Origin: an uncultured Bacteroidota bacterium
Lineage (GTDB): Bacteria; Bacteroidota; Bacteroidia; UKL13-3
Direction of reading: 5' to 3'
DNA: 42,297 nt
Assembly: GCA_903898215.1 (NCBI GenBank)
Contig: CAIUEQ010000288.1
Span: 1-42,297 of the forward strand
Shown here: piece after piece, positions 25,687 through 34,576 of the stretch
How the letters are laid out: every line of letters begins with the position of its first letter
Position numbering within the stretch: position 1 is the first letter of the stretch
The notes under the pieces: generated by a model
What the model saw: only the letters and a program-made list of their open reading frames with translations
What the model was told of the DNA's origin: nothing
Databases searched by the model: none
Program-made: the position numbers and the translations under genes

Positions 25687-28600
25687 TTGAAAATTCAGTT
25701 CAAACATTATTGGTTATTACTTACTGCAGGGCTTTTGGCTTTTTCATTACTGGTGTGGCTCGAGCATAAACAAAACAGTAATGTTGAATTTCAAACTCAA
25801 AAAGCTTATTCCGAAACACAAAGGATCATCAATGAGAAAGAGTTAACCTTCGTAAAAATTACCAACAAATTAATTCCTGATTCATCAAAACTTCAACGCA
25901 ATTGGACTTCCATTATTGAAATTGCTCATGATGAAAATATTATTATTCAAGTTTATAAAAACGATACCATAATTGTTTGGAGCAGCAATGAAATTGATAC
26001 CAAGCAATGTTTAAGTGAATTTAAAACCGGGTCGAGTTTTTATCAGGGTGTGAATGGAAATTATTTAGCCTACAAAAATACAACAGGCTCTTTTTCCTAT
26101 GTTTTGCTGTATGCGATAAACTCTAATTATGCGTTTAAAAATCAATACATCAATAATCATTTTAATACCGAGCTCTCATTTATAAAAGATGGTTTTGTAC
26201 TTCCAAAAGCTGTCGAAAATTTTAAAGACATTAAAGACATCACAGGAAATTATCTTTTCTCCATACAAATTTTTACGTCTTCAGAAAAAATAAATCATGC
26301 CATTTCCATCCTTTTATTGATTGTAATCTTAATCAATTTACTGCTCATACATTTAATTGCTAGGAACTATATTCAAAAATATTTTTGGCAAACATCTGTC
26401 ATCTTTTTTGCAGCATTTTTTATTATTCGTTGGGTTAATATTTATTTCCAATTGCCTGTTTCCATTTATGAAATAAAATTGTTTGACCCTTCTATTTATG
26501 CTTCATCATTGTGGTTTCCGTCACTCGGAGATTTATTGATTGATACCATTATTTGTTTTTGGTATTTGATTATTTTAGAAAATGTGTCTTCCAAAAAAGC
26601 TAAAACTGAAGCTGCTACTTCAGGAATAAAATGGTTTTGGGTAAAATTTATTTCATTATTATTACTTTCTCTTGCAAGTGCTCACCTCGCATTCAGTTCA
26701 ATTAAAAGTTTAACCATCGATTCGCAGATATCTTTTAATGTGAGCAATTTTGCTTTAGTAAATCAGTTTACTCTTGTAGGAATTATTGTTGCTATTCTAT
26801 TACTATTATCGGTGTATTTTATATGCAGAAATTTTGTAAGAACTACTCAAAGTCGTGATGAAAAAAATATAGCATTGATGGTTAGTGTTGGAGTTTTTAT
26901 CACTCTTACTTATACCCTCTTTGTAAAATATTATTTCAAAACAGATACCTTTCAATTACTGCTTCCGGTAAGCATACTCGCAACCTTCATCCTGTTTAAA
27001 CTTTTTATCAAACAGCTAAATCGCTTCCCTCAATATTTTGTTGTCGTATTTATTATTTCAGGATTTATCTCCATCACAATTACTCATTGGGTGAATATTA
27101 AAGAAAGGGATAATAGGAAACTATTTGCAGGAAAACTTGTCACGCAAAATGATATTACTACAGATTATTTTTTAAGAACAATTGAGAAAAAAATAGCCGA
27201 TGATAAAAATATCACAGATTATTTTTTGTACTTTTTTACAAAATCAAAATTTGAAAAACGTATCAAACAGCTATATTTTACAGGATATTTAAGCAGGTTT
27301 GAAGTAAGTGTTTTGGATTATGATACTTTAGGTTTTGACCTGAAACAAAAAAATTCGTACAGCTATTCTCAGATAAATAAAACCTACGAAAAACAAACTC
27401 TCGAAACCATTGATACCTATTTCAGATACATCAATGGAAGTTCAACCTTAAAAGGATATTTGGCAAAATTTACGGTTCAGAAAAAAGGAAACCGTGTAGG
27501 ATATTTATTCATTTTATTGCAACCAAAATTAATTCAGGATGAAAACAGATTTGATGAATTACTAATTGAAGGCTTTCGTCAAAATAAGAAGAAAATATTT
27601 GATTATTCGTATGCCGTTTATAAAGATAAACATCTGATTTTTCAAAGTGGCGATTATCCCTATCGAATTACAAATACCTGGGGTGAAGCTAGAGACAGCT
27701 TCAGGTTTTTTACTGAGAATAATTTTGATCATGTACTTTTTACCGATTCACAACCTCTTACCATTGCTGTTAGTAAACCTGCCGATTCAGTGATTCAGAG
27801 TGTTGCTTTATTCTCTTTTATATTTACGTTTTGTACGTTAATTCTGATTTTCATTTTATTTATTTACATCGGTATCAATGCGAAGTTTTTCAGGAAAAAT
27901 AAATTGCTGGAAAATTCATTCTCACGTAAAATCAGAAATGTTTTTAACCATTTTCTGTTGGTAGAAAATCCTGATATTTTATACATACGTACACGAATTC
28001 AAACTTCAATTATTTTCATCGTATTTGTTACGCTAGCGTCAACATCCTATTTCACTGTTTCATTCATCACTCAAAAATACAATAGCCGACAAACGGAACG
28101 ATTGATGAAAAAATTACGCAACGTGGCAATCACTATCGAAAATGAAAATATCACCGAGATGGATGATAAATCAAGTGGTGAGCTCGAAGCGTTTATAAAC
28201 CAAATAGCAGATGTGTATGACACTGACGTAACTTTGTATGATGTAAATGGAAAGGTAATGGCTTCAAGCATTGGAAAAATTTATGATGAAGGAATTGTTT
28301 CAGAGTTGATGAATCCTGGAGCATTTTTTCATCTCAATTTTTTAAAAGAATCACAGTTTAGCCAGAACGAAAATATTGCAGCATTGGATTTTCAAGCAGC
28401 ATATTCACCGGTATTCAGAAAAAAATCAGAACTTTTGGGTTACCTGCAACTTCCATATTTTAGTCAGAAATCAGATCTCCTCAATGAAATTTCTTCTATC
28501 ATCATCGGCTTTATAAATTTGTATGTTCTGTTATTTATCATCATCGGAATTATCGCTTATTTAGTTTCACGAAATATTTCTTATCCGTTAATTCTTATTC

Positions 28601-29415
28601 AACAAAAATTATCACGCACCGTTTTGGGAAGTAAAAATGAACCCATCAACTGGCATCGTGATGATGAAATTGGAGAACTTGTAAAACAGTATAATTCGAT
28701 GATCTTACAACTCGAGGAAAGCGCAAAAAAACTTGCTGAAACTGAACGGGAAGGCGCTTGGAGAGAAATAGCCCGACAAATAGCTCACGAAATAAAAAAT
28801 CCACTCACACCGATGAAGCTTAGCATTCAACACTTGCAAAGGGCTTTTAAAAACAAGGATGAGAATATTGAAGATAAAATAAATCGCACAACAAATTTAT
28901 TGGTAAACCAAATTGATACGTTAAGTGAACTTGCAACCGAATTTTCATCGTACGCAAAAATGCCTGCACCGAGTTATGAAAAGTTAAATGTAAAAAACTC
29001 ACTCGATCAACTTGTTGAACTTTATAGTGCCAATACCGACACCAAAATATTTTTAGAATGTGATGATCACATAGAAATAAATTTCGATCGTTCATACCTG
29101 AGCAGAAGTGTTGGAAACATCGTTAAAAATGCAATCCAGTCGATTCCTGAAGACAAGGAAGGAAAAGTTGAAATTACTGTTACCGAAGATAATGAAACCA
29201 TCACCATCAACGTTAAAGACAACGGTAGTGGTATTACTGATGAGCAAGCTGAGAAAATATTTATGCCCTATTTCAGTACAAAAATAAGTGGCATGGGACT
29301 CGGACTACCATTGGTAAAAAATATGATAGAAAGCGGAGGAGGAAAAATAAGTTTCAAAACAATGCTGGATATCGGTACAGAATTTACAATTACACTACCA
29401 AAGAATACAACCTGA
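25687..29415 (+). CDS. Large NtrY-like membrane sensor histidine kinase
   Basis: 1242 residues. The start is TTG at 25687: an in-frame TAA lies three codons upstream and there is no ATG for several hundred codons. Membrane anchor right at the N-terminus (WLLLTAGLLAFSLLVWL), then an extracytoplasmic segment. A bundle of further membrane helices lies at about residues 205-460 (ISILLLIVILINLLLIHLIA, SVIFFAAFFIIRWVNIYF and more). A second extracytoplasmic region, two more helix pairs, and a HAMP-like linker (SRNISYPLILIQQKLSRTVLG) follow. HisKA has H1034 in ARQIAHEIKNPLTPMKLS and HATPase has NIVKNAIQSIP, DNGSGITDEQ and GMGLGLPLVKN. HEIKNPLTP is typical of NtrY-type kinases. No response regulator is adjacent. 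Its TGA shares a base with the ATG of the next gene. Confidence 0.88.
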   Translation: MKIQFKHYWLLLTAGLLAFSLLVWLEHKQNSNVEFQTQKAYSETQRIINEKELTFVKITNKLIPDSSKLQRNWTSIIEIAHDENIIIQVYKNDTIIVWSSNEIDTKQCLSEFKTGSSFYQGVNGNYLAYKNTTGSFSYVLLYAINSNYAFKNQYINNHFNTELSFIKDGFVLPKAVENFKDIKDITGNYLFSIQIFTSSEKINHAISILLLIVILINLLLIHLIARNYIQKYFWQTSVIFFAAFFIIRWVNIYFQLPVSIYEIKLFDPSIYASSLWFPSLGDLLIDTIICFWYLIILENVSSKKAKTEAATSGIKWFWVKFISLLLLSLASAHLAFSSIKSLTIDSQISFNVSNFALVNQFTLVGIIVAILLLLSVYFICRNFVRTTQSRDEKNIALMVSVGVFITLTYTLFVKYYFKTDTFQLLLPVSILATFILFKLFIKQLNRFPQYFVVVFIISGFISITITHWVNIKERDNRKLFAGKLVTQNDITTDYFLRTIEKKIADDKNITDYFLYFFTKSKFEKRIKQLYFTGYLSRFEVSVLDYDTLGFDLKQKNSYSYSQINKTYEKQTLETIDTYFRYINGSSTLKGYLAKFTVQKKGNRVGYLFILLQPKLIQDENRFDELLIEGFRQNKKKIFDYSYAVYKDKHLIFQSGDYPYRITNTWGEARDSFRFFTENNFDHVLFTDSQPLTIAVSKPADSVIQSVALFSFIFTFCTLILIFILFIYIGINAKFFRKNKLLENSFSRKIRNVFNHFLLVENPDILYIRTRIQTSIIFIVFVTLASTSYFTVSFITQKYNSRQTERLMKKLRNVAITIENENITEMDDKSSGELEAFINQIADVYDTDVTLYDVNGKVMASSIGKIYDEGIVSELMNPGAFFHLNFLKESQFSQNENIAALDFQAAYSPVFRKKSELLGYLQLPYFSQKSDLLNEISSIIIGFINLYVLLFIIIGIIAYLVSRNISYPLILIQQKLSRTVLGSKNEPINWHRDDEIGELVKQYNSMILQLEESAKKLAETEREGAWREIARQIAHEIKNPLTPMKLSIQHLQRAFKNKDENIEDKINRTTNLLVNQIDTLSELATEFSSYAKMPAPSYEKLNVKNSLDQLVELYSANTDTKIFLECDDHIEINFDRSYLSRSVGNIVKNAIQSIPEDKEGKVEITVTEDNETITINVKDNGSGITDEQAEKIFMPYFSTKISGMGLGLPLVKNMIESGGGKISFKTMLDIGTEFTITLPKNTT

Positions 29416-32400
29416 TGAGGAAATTTTTTGTGTTTGTATTTATGATTATAGTTTGCAGTGCAACAATGCATGCCCAGCAACTAAATAATATTCGAACAAA
29501 AACTTTTCTCGCTACCAACGACACCATTTTACTCGACTCTCAAATTATTTTTAAAGGTTCGGTTTCAATAAGCTCTAACGAAAAAATATTGATAGAATCG
29601 GTCGATTTCAAAATTGACTATCTCCATTCCCAACTCATCATCCTGAATATTCCTTTGAACACAAAATTACAAGTTCAATATAAAGTACTGCAGCTTGATA
29701 TAGGAAAACCATACGCACATAAGGATAAAAAAATTATTCAGAGAGAATATTACGAAACAAGAAATCCATTTTTATACACTCCCGATGCATCAAATAAAAT
29801 TGATATTTTTAAAAATGACGGATTAAAAATGAATGGAAGTTTATCTCGTGGATTGGCTTTTGGAAACAACCAAAATGTGGTGCTAAATTCAAATTTAAAC
29901 TTACAACTTGCCGGAAAATTAAATAACGATATTGATATTTTAGCTGCAATAAGTGATGAGAACAATCCCATTCAACCTGAAGGAAACACACAGCAATTGC
30001 AAGATTTCGATAAAGTTTTTATACAGTTGAGTAAACAAAAAACAAAATTGATCGTGGGTGATTTCGAAATGAAACGTCCTCAAAATAGTTACTTCATGAA
30101 CTATTTTAAAAAATCTCGTGGACTCGAATTACAATCGGCAATTGACATAGGTAAAAATGGTGTGCTAAGTTTTAGTGGTGATGGTGCATTATCGCGTGGA
30201 AGATTTTCAAGAAATGTAATTAATGGGGTAGAAGGAAATCAAGGTCCTTATAGATTAAGCGGTGCTAATGGTGAAACTTTTCTGATCATCGTTTCGGGAA
30301 CTGAAGTGGTGTATTTGGATGGAGAAAAATTAAATCGTGGAGAACAAAATGATTATGTGATAGATTATAATTCCGGTACAATTTCATTTATGCCGAAACG
30401 ATTGATAAGCCAATACAGTAGGATCATCGTGGAGTTTCAATATTCCGATAAAAACTTTTCTCGTTCTGTTTTTCATTTTAATACCGAGTACGAACAAAAA
30501 AATGCTTTCCGCATACGTACAAATTATTTTATGGAACAGGATAATAAAGATCAGCCATTATTACAAAATTTAAACGATACCGATAAGGCCATTTTAGCTT
30601 CTGTGGGAAATAATTTAGATCAGGCTCTTGCTCCAAGTGCAACTAAAACTAATACCTTTTCTATCAGCAAAATTCTATATCGAAAAATTGATACTGCAGG
30701 TTATTCAGGAATATATTTATTTACAGATAATGCAAATTCAGACACTGTTTTTTATGAACTGAGTTTTTCTTTTGTTGGTGCCGGAAAAGGAAATTATGTG
30801 CTTTCACAAAATCCTGCAAACGGAAGAGTATTTAAATGGATAATGCCTGTAGGTGGTGTAAAACAAGGGGACTACGAACCTGTAACTTTATTGGTGAGCG
30901 CTAAAAGAATGCAAATGCTGACACTCGGAGTTGATTTGCTGGCAGCAAAAAATTCAACGTTAAGTATTGAAGTTGCACATAGCGATTTTGATAAAAATTT
31001 ATTTTCAGATTTTGATAAAAAAAATAATGGAGGAAATGGAATAAAAATAAATGGCAGCAATATTATTTCGCTTGAAAATAAACCTAAAGATTTCTGGAAT
31101 TTAAAAACAGAAGCAAATTATGAATTTGTAGATCAAAATTTCAGATATGTGGAACGCTACAGAAATGTGGAGTTTGAAAGAACATGGAACAGACAATTAA
31201 ATAACCGGCAAACTCAGGATACAGGTTATAAAGAAAATATTTTTTCGGCAAAAGCTTCACTCAACAAATCAAGCATCGGAAGTATTTATTATCAAGTAGG
31301 ATATTATAATCGCGCTGCTGCATTTAACGGAATGCAAAGTTTTGCAGGTACAAATATTCATTTCCTGAAAAATATTTTCAACTCCGAATTTGAATGGATA
31401 TCATCTTCAAATAATACTTCAAATCAAATTTTAAATAACGATGTTACAAGATATAAAATTGATTATGGAAGAGAATTTTTAAAGATGATTGCAGGAGTAA
31501 AATACGAATCTGAAAAAAGTAATTTCAGAAGCAATGCCGACTCGTTACAGAATGGAAGTTTTTATTATAACCAAACAACATTTTACCTCAAAAACAGCGA
31601 CACCACACAACTTAGATACAAAGTTGATTATGCACAACGTCAGGATTTTTTGCCAAAAATTGCGGATTATTCAACAGCAAGTTTGAGTAGAAATATTAAC
31701 GGAACAATTGAGTGGTTGCAAAAAAACAATAACAGGCTTTCTGGAAATTTTACTTATAGAGATTTTATTGTTAGCGATACCAACTTCACAAAACTGAAAC
31801 CCGAACAAACAATTTTATCTAGAATAGAATACGATTATCGTTTTTTAAAAAAGGTATTTAGTGCAAATACTTATTTGCAATTAGGTTCGGGAAATGAATT
31901 GAGAAAAGATTATCAGTTTCTTGAAGTGCCCGTTGGACAAGGTATTTACGTATGGAAAGATTTTAACAATGACGGCAAACAACAACTCAACGAATTTGTG
32001 GTGGCATCATTTATCGAAAAAAATCAGGCAAATTTTATCAAAATATTTTTACCAACTACTTCTTCCATTCGTACCAACAGCAACCAGTTTAATCAAACAC
32101 TTAACATCAATCCAAATGTGATATGGAATAATAAAAGCGGATTGAAAAAATTTATTGCACGATGGAATAATCAAACGGCATTAAAAATTGACAGAAAGAC
32201 AACTGTCCTCGATAATCTGGATTTTTTAAATCCATTTAAATTAAATGTTAATGACAGCCAATTAATTTCTCTTTCGTCAGTGATACGAAACAGTTTATTT
32301 TTTAATCGTTCCGACCCAACATTTGGTTTCGATATCAACTACCAGGATAACAGAAATAAAATTTTCCAAACAAGCGGCTTCGACTCCAAACACCGCGAAG

Positions 32401-32918
32401 AAAAAGGTGCCAACGCAAGATGGAATTTTTCGAGAACCTGGGGAATTTCATGCGGTTTTAATTCAGGAACACGATCATATTATTCCGATCTTTTTAAAAA
32501 CAACGATTACAGCTATCAGTTTTATGAGGTAAAACCAAAACTCATTTATCAGGTGAATAAAAATTTACGGACAACTTTTTTGTTCAGCTATTTTGAAGCT
32601 GCAAATTTTTATAATGGAACACAAACAGGAACAAACCGCGAAGTTGGTGCAGAGGTAAGATACAATGTTGGCACAACAGGTGCAATCAATGGGAAATACA
32701 GTTTGTATCAGGTAATTTTTAACGGTGAAAATATTTCGAGCCCTGTTGGATATGATATGCTAAACGGGTTTACAGTTGGACAAAATTCTGTATGGAATAT
32801 CAGTTTCCAACAACGCATCGGAAGCAACCTGCAAATAAATTTAACTTACGATGGACGAAAATCTGAAAGCGCAAACATTGTGCATGTAGGCAGAATGGAA
32901 GCGAGGTATATTTTTTAG
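29415..32918 (+). CDS. Very large outer-membrane beta-barrel-like protein of unknown function
   Basis: 1167 residues. Signal peptide FFVFVFMIIVCSATMHAQ. Residues about 20-120 are a beta domain; then comes a conserved-looking block GSLSRGLAFGNNQNVVLNSN, with LAAISDENNPIQPEGNTQQL and FDKVFIQLS just downstream, which I have the impression of having seen in other unannotated Bacteroidota proteins. The rest is long alternating beta strands rich in Asn, Tyr and Phe, ending in Phe (EARYIF), like an outer-membrane barrel. An EF-hand-like calcium loop, DFNNDGKQQLNEF, lies near residue 850. ATG overlaps the kinase stop codon by one base (TGATG), so the two proteins are made together. A hairpin with a short T-run follows. 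Role unknown. Confidence 0.8.
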   Translation: MRKFFVFVFMIIVCSATMHAQQLNNIRTKTFLATNDTILLDSQIIFKGSVSISSNEKILIESVDFKIDYLHSQLIILNIPLNTKLQVQYKVLQLDIGKPYAHKDKKIIQREYYETRNPFLYTPDASNKIDIFKNDGLKMNGSLSRGLAFGNNQNVVLNSNLNLQLAGKLNNDIDILAAISDENNPIQPEGNTQQLQDFDKVFIQLSKQKTKLIVGDFEMKRPQNSYFMNYFKKSRGLELQSAIDIGKNGVLSFSGDGALSRGRFSRNVINGVEGNQGPYRLSGANGETFLIIVSGTEVVYLDGEKLNRGEQNDYVIDYNSGTISFMPKRLISQYSRIIVEFQYSDKNFSRSVFHFNTEYEQKNAFRIRTNYFMEQDNKDQPLLQNLNDTDKAILASVGNNLDQALAPSATKTNTFSISKILYRKIDTAGYSGIYLFTDNANSDTVFYELSFSFVGAGKGNYVLSQNPANGRVFKWIMPVGGVKQGDYEPVTLLVSAKRMQMLTLGVDLLAAKNSTLSIEVAHSDFDKNLFSDFDKKNNGGNGIKINGSNIISLENKPKDFWNLKTEANYEFVDQNFRYVERYRNVEFERTWNRQLNNRQTQDTGYKENIFSAKASLNKSSIGSIYYQVGYYNRAAAFNGMQSFAGTNIHFLKNIFNSEFEWISSSNNTSNQILNNDVTRYKIDYGREFLKMIAGVKYESEKSNFRSNADSLQNGSFYYNQTTFYLKNSDTTQLRYKVDYAQRQDFLPKIADYSTASLSRNINGTIEWLQKNNNRLSGNFTYRDFIVSDTNFTKLKPEQTILSRIEYDYRFLKKVFSANTYLQLGSGNELRKDYQFLEVPVGQGIYVWKDFNNDGKQQLNEFVVASFIEKNQANFIKIFLPTTSSIRTNSNQFNQTLNINPNVIWNNKSGLKKFIARWNNQTALKIDRKTTVLDNLDFLNPFKLNVNDSQLISLSSVIRNSLFFNRSDPTFGFDINYQDNRNKIFQTSGFDSKHREEKGANARWNFSRTWGISCGFNSGTRSYYSDLFKNNDYSYQFYEVKPKLIYQVNKNLRTTFLFSYFEAANFYNGTQTGTNREVGAEVRYNVGTTGAINGKYSLYQVIFNGENISSPVGYDMLNGFTVGQNSVWNISFQQRIGSNLQINLTYDGRKSESANIVHVGRMEARYIF

Positions 32919-32932
32919 GAAGTAATTCATGG

Positions 32933-32968
32933 AATCTGATTAAGAAAAAATTTATAATCAGATTTTCA
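32933..32968 (+). terminator. Hairpin after the outer-membrane protein gene
   Basis: AATCTGATTA (32933-32942) and TAATCAGATT (32955-32964) form a perfect 10-bp stem with a 12-nt loop, followed by TT at 32965-32966. It begins 14 bp after the stop codon. Weak T-tract, but the position fits termination. Confidence 0.5.
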
Positions 32969-33065
32969 GATTACTCACTTTGTTTGGAATTCATGCTAGT
33001 AATTGGATGGCGCGAATATCCGCCAACGACAGAGATTCCAAATACGCTAAGCGATTGAGGAATCC
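32968..33065. repeat. Decayed copy of the 27-bp-TIR element
   Basis: Starts AGATTACTCACTTTGTTTGG, like the left end of the intact copies, contains a broken GGCG...CGCC centre (GGATGGCGCGAATATCCGCC), and ends near GATTGAGGAATCC. Several substitutions show it is older than its neighbour at 33103. Confidence 0.45.
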
Positions 33066-33102
33066 ATTTATTAGGTGGAAAGATTTCACGTTTTGAATTG
33101 AC

Positions 33103-33224
33103 AGATTCCTCACTTTGTTCAGAATGACAATGCACTAATATTTAGTTGGATTGGTGGGCGCTTCGCACCCGCCAATCCAAACCCTTGAATAATTGACTGT
33201 CATTCCGAACAAAGTGAGGAATCT
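33103..33224. repeat. MITE-like element, copy 1 (27-bp terminal inverted repeats)
   Basis: 122 bp. Left end 33103-33129 (AGATTCCTCACTTTGTTC...) and right end 33198-33224 (TGTCATTCCGAACAAAGTGA...) are inverted repeats with one mismatch. The centre, 33146-33180, is a 16-bp stem with one A/C mismatch and a 3-nt loop. No coding capacity. It lies between two convergent genes and could double as a terminator. Shares ends and a further 10 bp beyond the right end (AAACTTGAAT) with the copy at 40023. Confidence 0.8.
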
Positions 33225-33253
33225 AAACTTGAATTATGGCAGAGCTTTATTCT

Positions 33254-34363
33254 TTACTCAACCGTTGCGGCATATTTTGCAAAAAATTCTTTCCAGTTTA
33301 CTTTTCCCTGAGCAGTTCCTAATCGTATAATGATTAAATCTTTGTTGGGATTTACATAAATAAATTGTCCTAAATTTCCTTCTGCATAAAAGGCATGGTC
33401 AGCATCATTTTCGTATAACCACCATTGGTATTTAAAATAATTAACACCCCCATTTGTAGCATCAGGAGTTAAAGATTCTTTTACCCATTTTCCAGGAACA
33501 ATTTGTTTCCCATTCCAATTCCCATTTTTTAAATACAGTCTTCCAAACTTAGCATAATCGCGGGCACGCGCATTGATGCAACAAAATGTTTTTTCCATTC
33601 CATCATTTTTGTCGATGCTCCAACTTCCGTCAAATTCAGTTTCGATTGGGAACCAAATTCTACGTTCAAAATAATGAGTGATATTCTCATTTTTTAAAAC
33701 GCGTTGTAAAATCAATCCTAGAATTTGTGTTGAGCCACTTGTGAAATCAAAAACTTTTCCGGGTTCTCTTTTTAAAGTTAGATGCAACGTATTATGCTCT
33801 AAATTTTTTCCATAATAAAAAGTTGCAGCTTCTCCCATCGGATCCGATGATGTTTCGCTAAAATCAAGCCCCGATGTCATTTGCAATAAATGTTTAATGG
33901 TAACTTTTTCGAAGCCATTCTTTTTCAGCTCAGGTATATAATTGATAACAGCGTCATCAACTGACCCTATCAACCCATCTTCAATAGCACAACCGATTAG
34001 TGCCGATGTATAACAATTTGCCATCGAAAAGGAAGGAACAATGGATGATGAATCATATCCCTCAAAATATTTTTCGAACAATACTGTATCATTTTGAATG
34101 ATCAAAAAACCGATGGTACTATTATCCTTTAAAAACTTTTCAAATGGAACTTCCTTTCCCTGGATATTAAGAGCTGCCGGAACTTGCGCTTTCATTGGTC
34201 GTCCTTTTGGGAAAATAAAAGGTTGATTATTTGCATGAAGATCCCTATTTGGGAAAATTTTATAATCGTTCATTCCTGGTGTTTGGTGAACAACAGATCT
34301 TCCAATCTGACATGCCGAAAGGATAGCAAATAAGGCAACTATTGAGTTAAATTTTAATTTCAT
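33254..34363 (-). CDS. Beta-lactamase-fold (class C/serine hydrolase) lipoprotein with altered SxxK motif
   Basis: 369 residues. Lipoprotein signal with Cys18 (IVALFAILSAC). The fold is that of class C beta-lactamase-like serine hydrolases: ALIGCAIEDGLIGSVDDAVINYIPEL, VTIKHLLQMTSGLDFSE, the ARDYAKFGRLYLKNGNW block and LGQFIYVNPNKDLIIIRLG at the end. Where the family normally has the nucleophile motif SMAK, this protein has S113-M-A-N116 (DNA: TCG ATG GCA AAT), so the general-base Lys is missing. It may be a non-hydrolytic binding protein, or Lys may be supplied elsewhere. Transcribed alone, convergent with the outer-membrane protein gene. Confidence 0.85.
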   Translation of the reverse strand: MKLKFNSIVALFAILSACQIGRSVVHQTPGMNDYKIFPNRDLHANNQPFIFPKGRPMKAQVPAALNIQGKEVPFEKFLKDNSTIGFLIIQNDTVLFEKYFEGYDSSSIVPSFSMANCYTSALIGCAIEDGLIGSVDDAVINYIPELKKNGFEKVTIKHLLQMTSGLDFSETSSDPMGEAATFYYGKNLEHNTLHLTLKREPGKVFDFTSGSTQILGLILQRVLKNENITHYFERRIWFPIETEFDGSWSIDKNDGMEKTFCCINARARDYAKFGRLYLKNGNWNGKQIVPGKWVKESLTPDATNGGVNYFKYQWWLYENDADHAFYAEGNLGQFIYVNPNKDLIIIRLGTAQGKVNWKEFFAKYAATVE

Positions 34364-34511
34364 GTTTCGAACTAAATTGAACGCAATTTAAAAAAGGATA
34401 AAAGAATGCAAAAGCAACTTATACACCAATCACTCCTGCTTAACTATCATTTTTTATCATTTTGTATAGTTTTTGAAACTCTTTTGTATGATAAAAATCA
34501 AAATTCCTGCT

Positions 34512-34542
34512 CTTGAAATCTGACTTCATTTATCTAATATTG
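34512..34542 (+). promoter_or_regulatory. icd promoter
   Basis: CTTG (34512-34515), 19 bp, TAATATTG (34535-34542): one mismatch in each box against TTTG-N19-TAnnTTTG, with exact spacing. Located 35 bp before the start codon. Confidence 0.6.
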
Positions 34543-34576
34543 CGCCCTCCTAATAGAATTTTAAACAAAAATTGAT

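Noticed and set aside
34561..34570. TTAAACAAAA before icd, identical to one arm of the crt operator
   Set aside because: A lone half-site in very AT-rich DNA with no inverted partner at the 16-bp spacing; chance occurrence is likely and icd has no link to pigment control.
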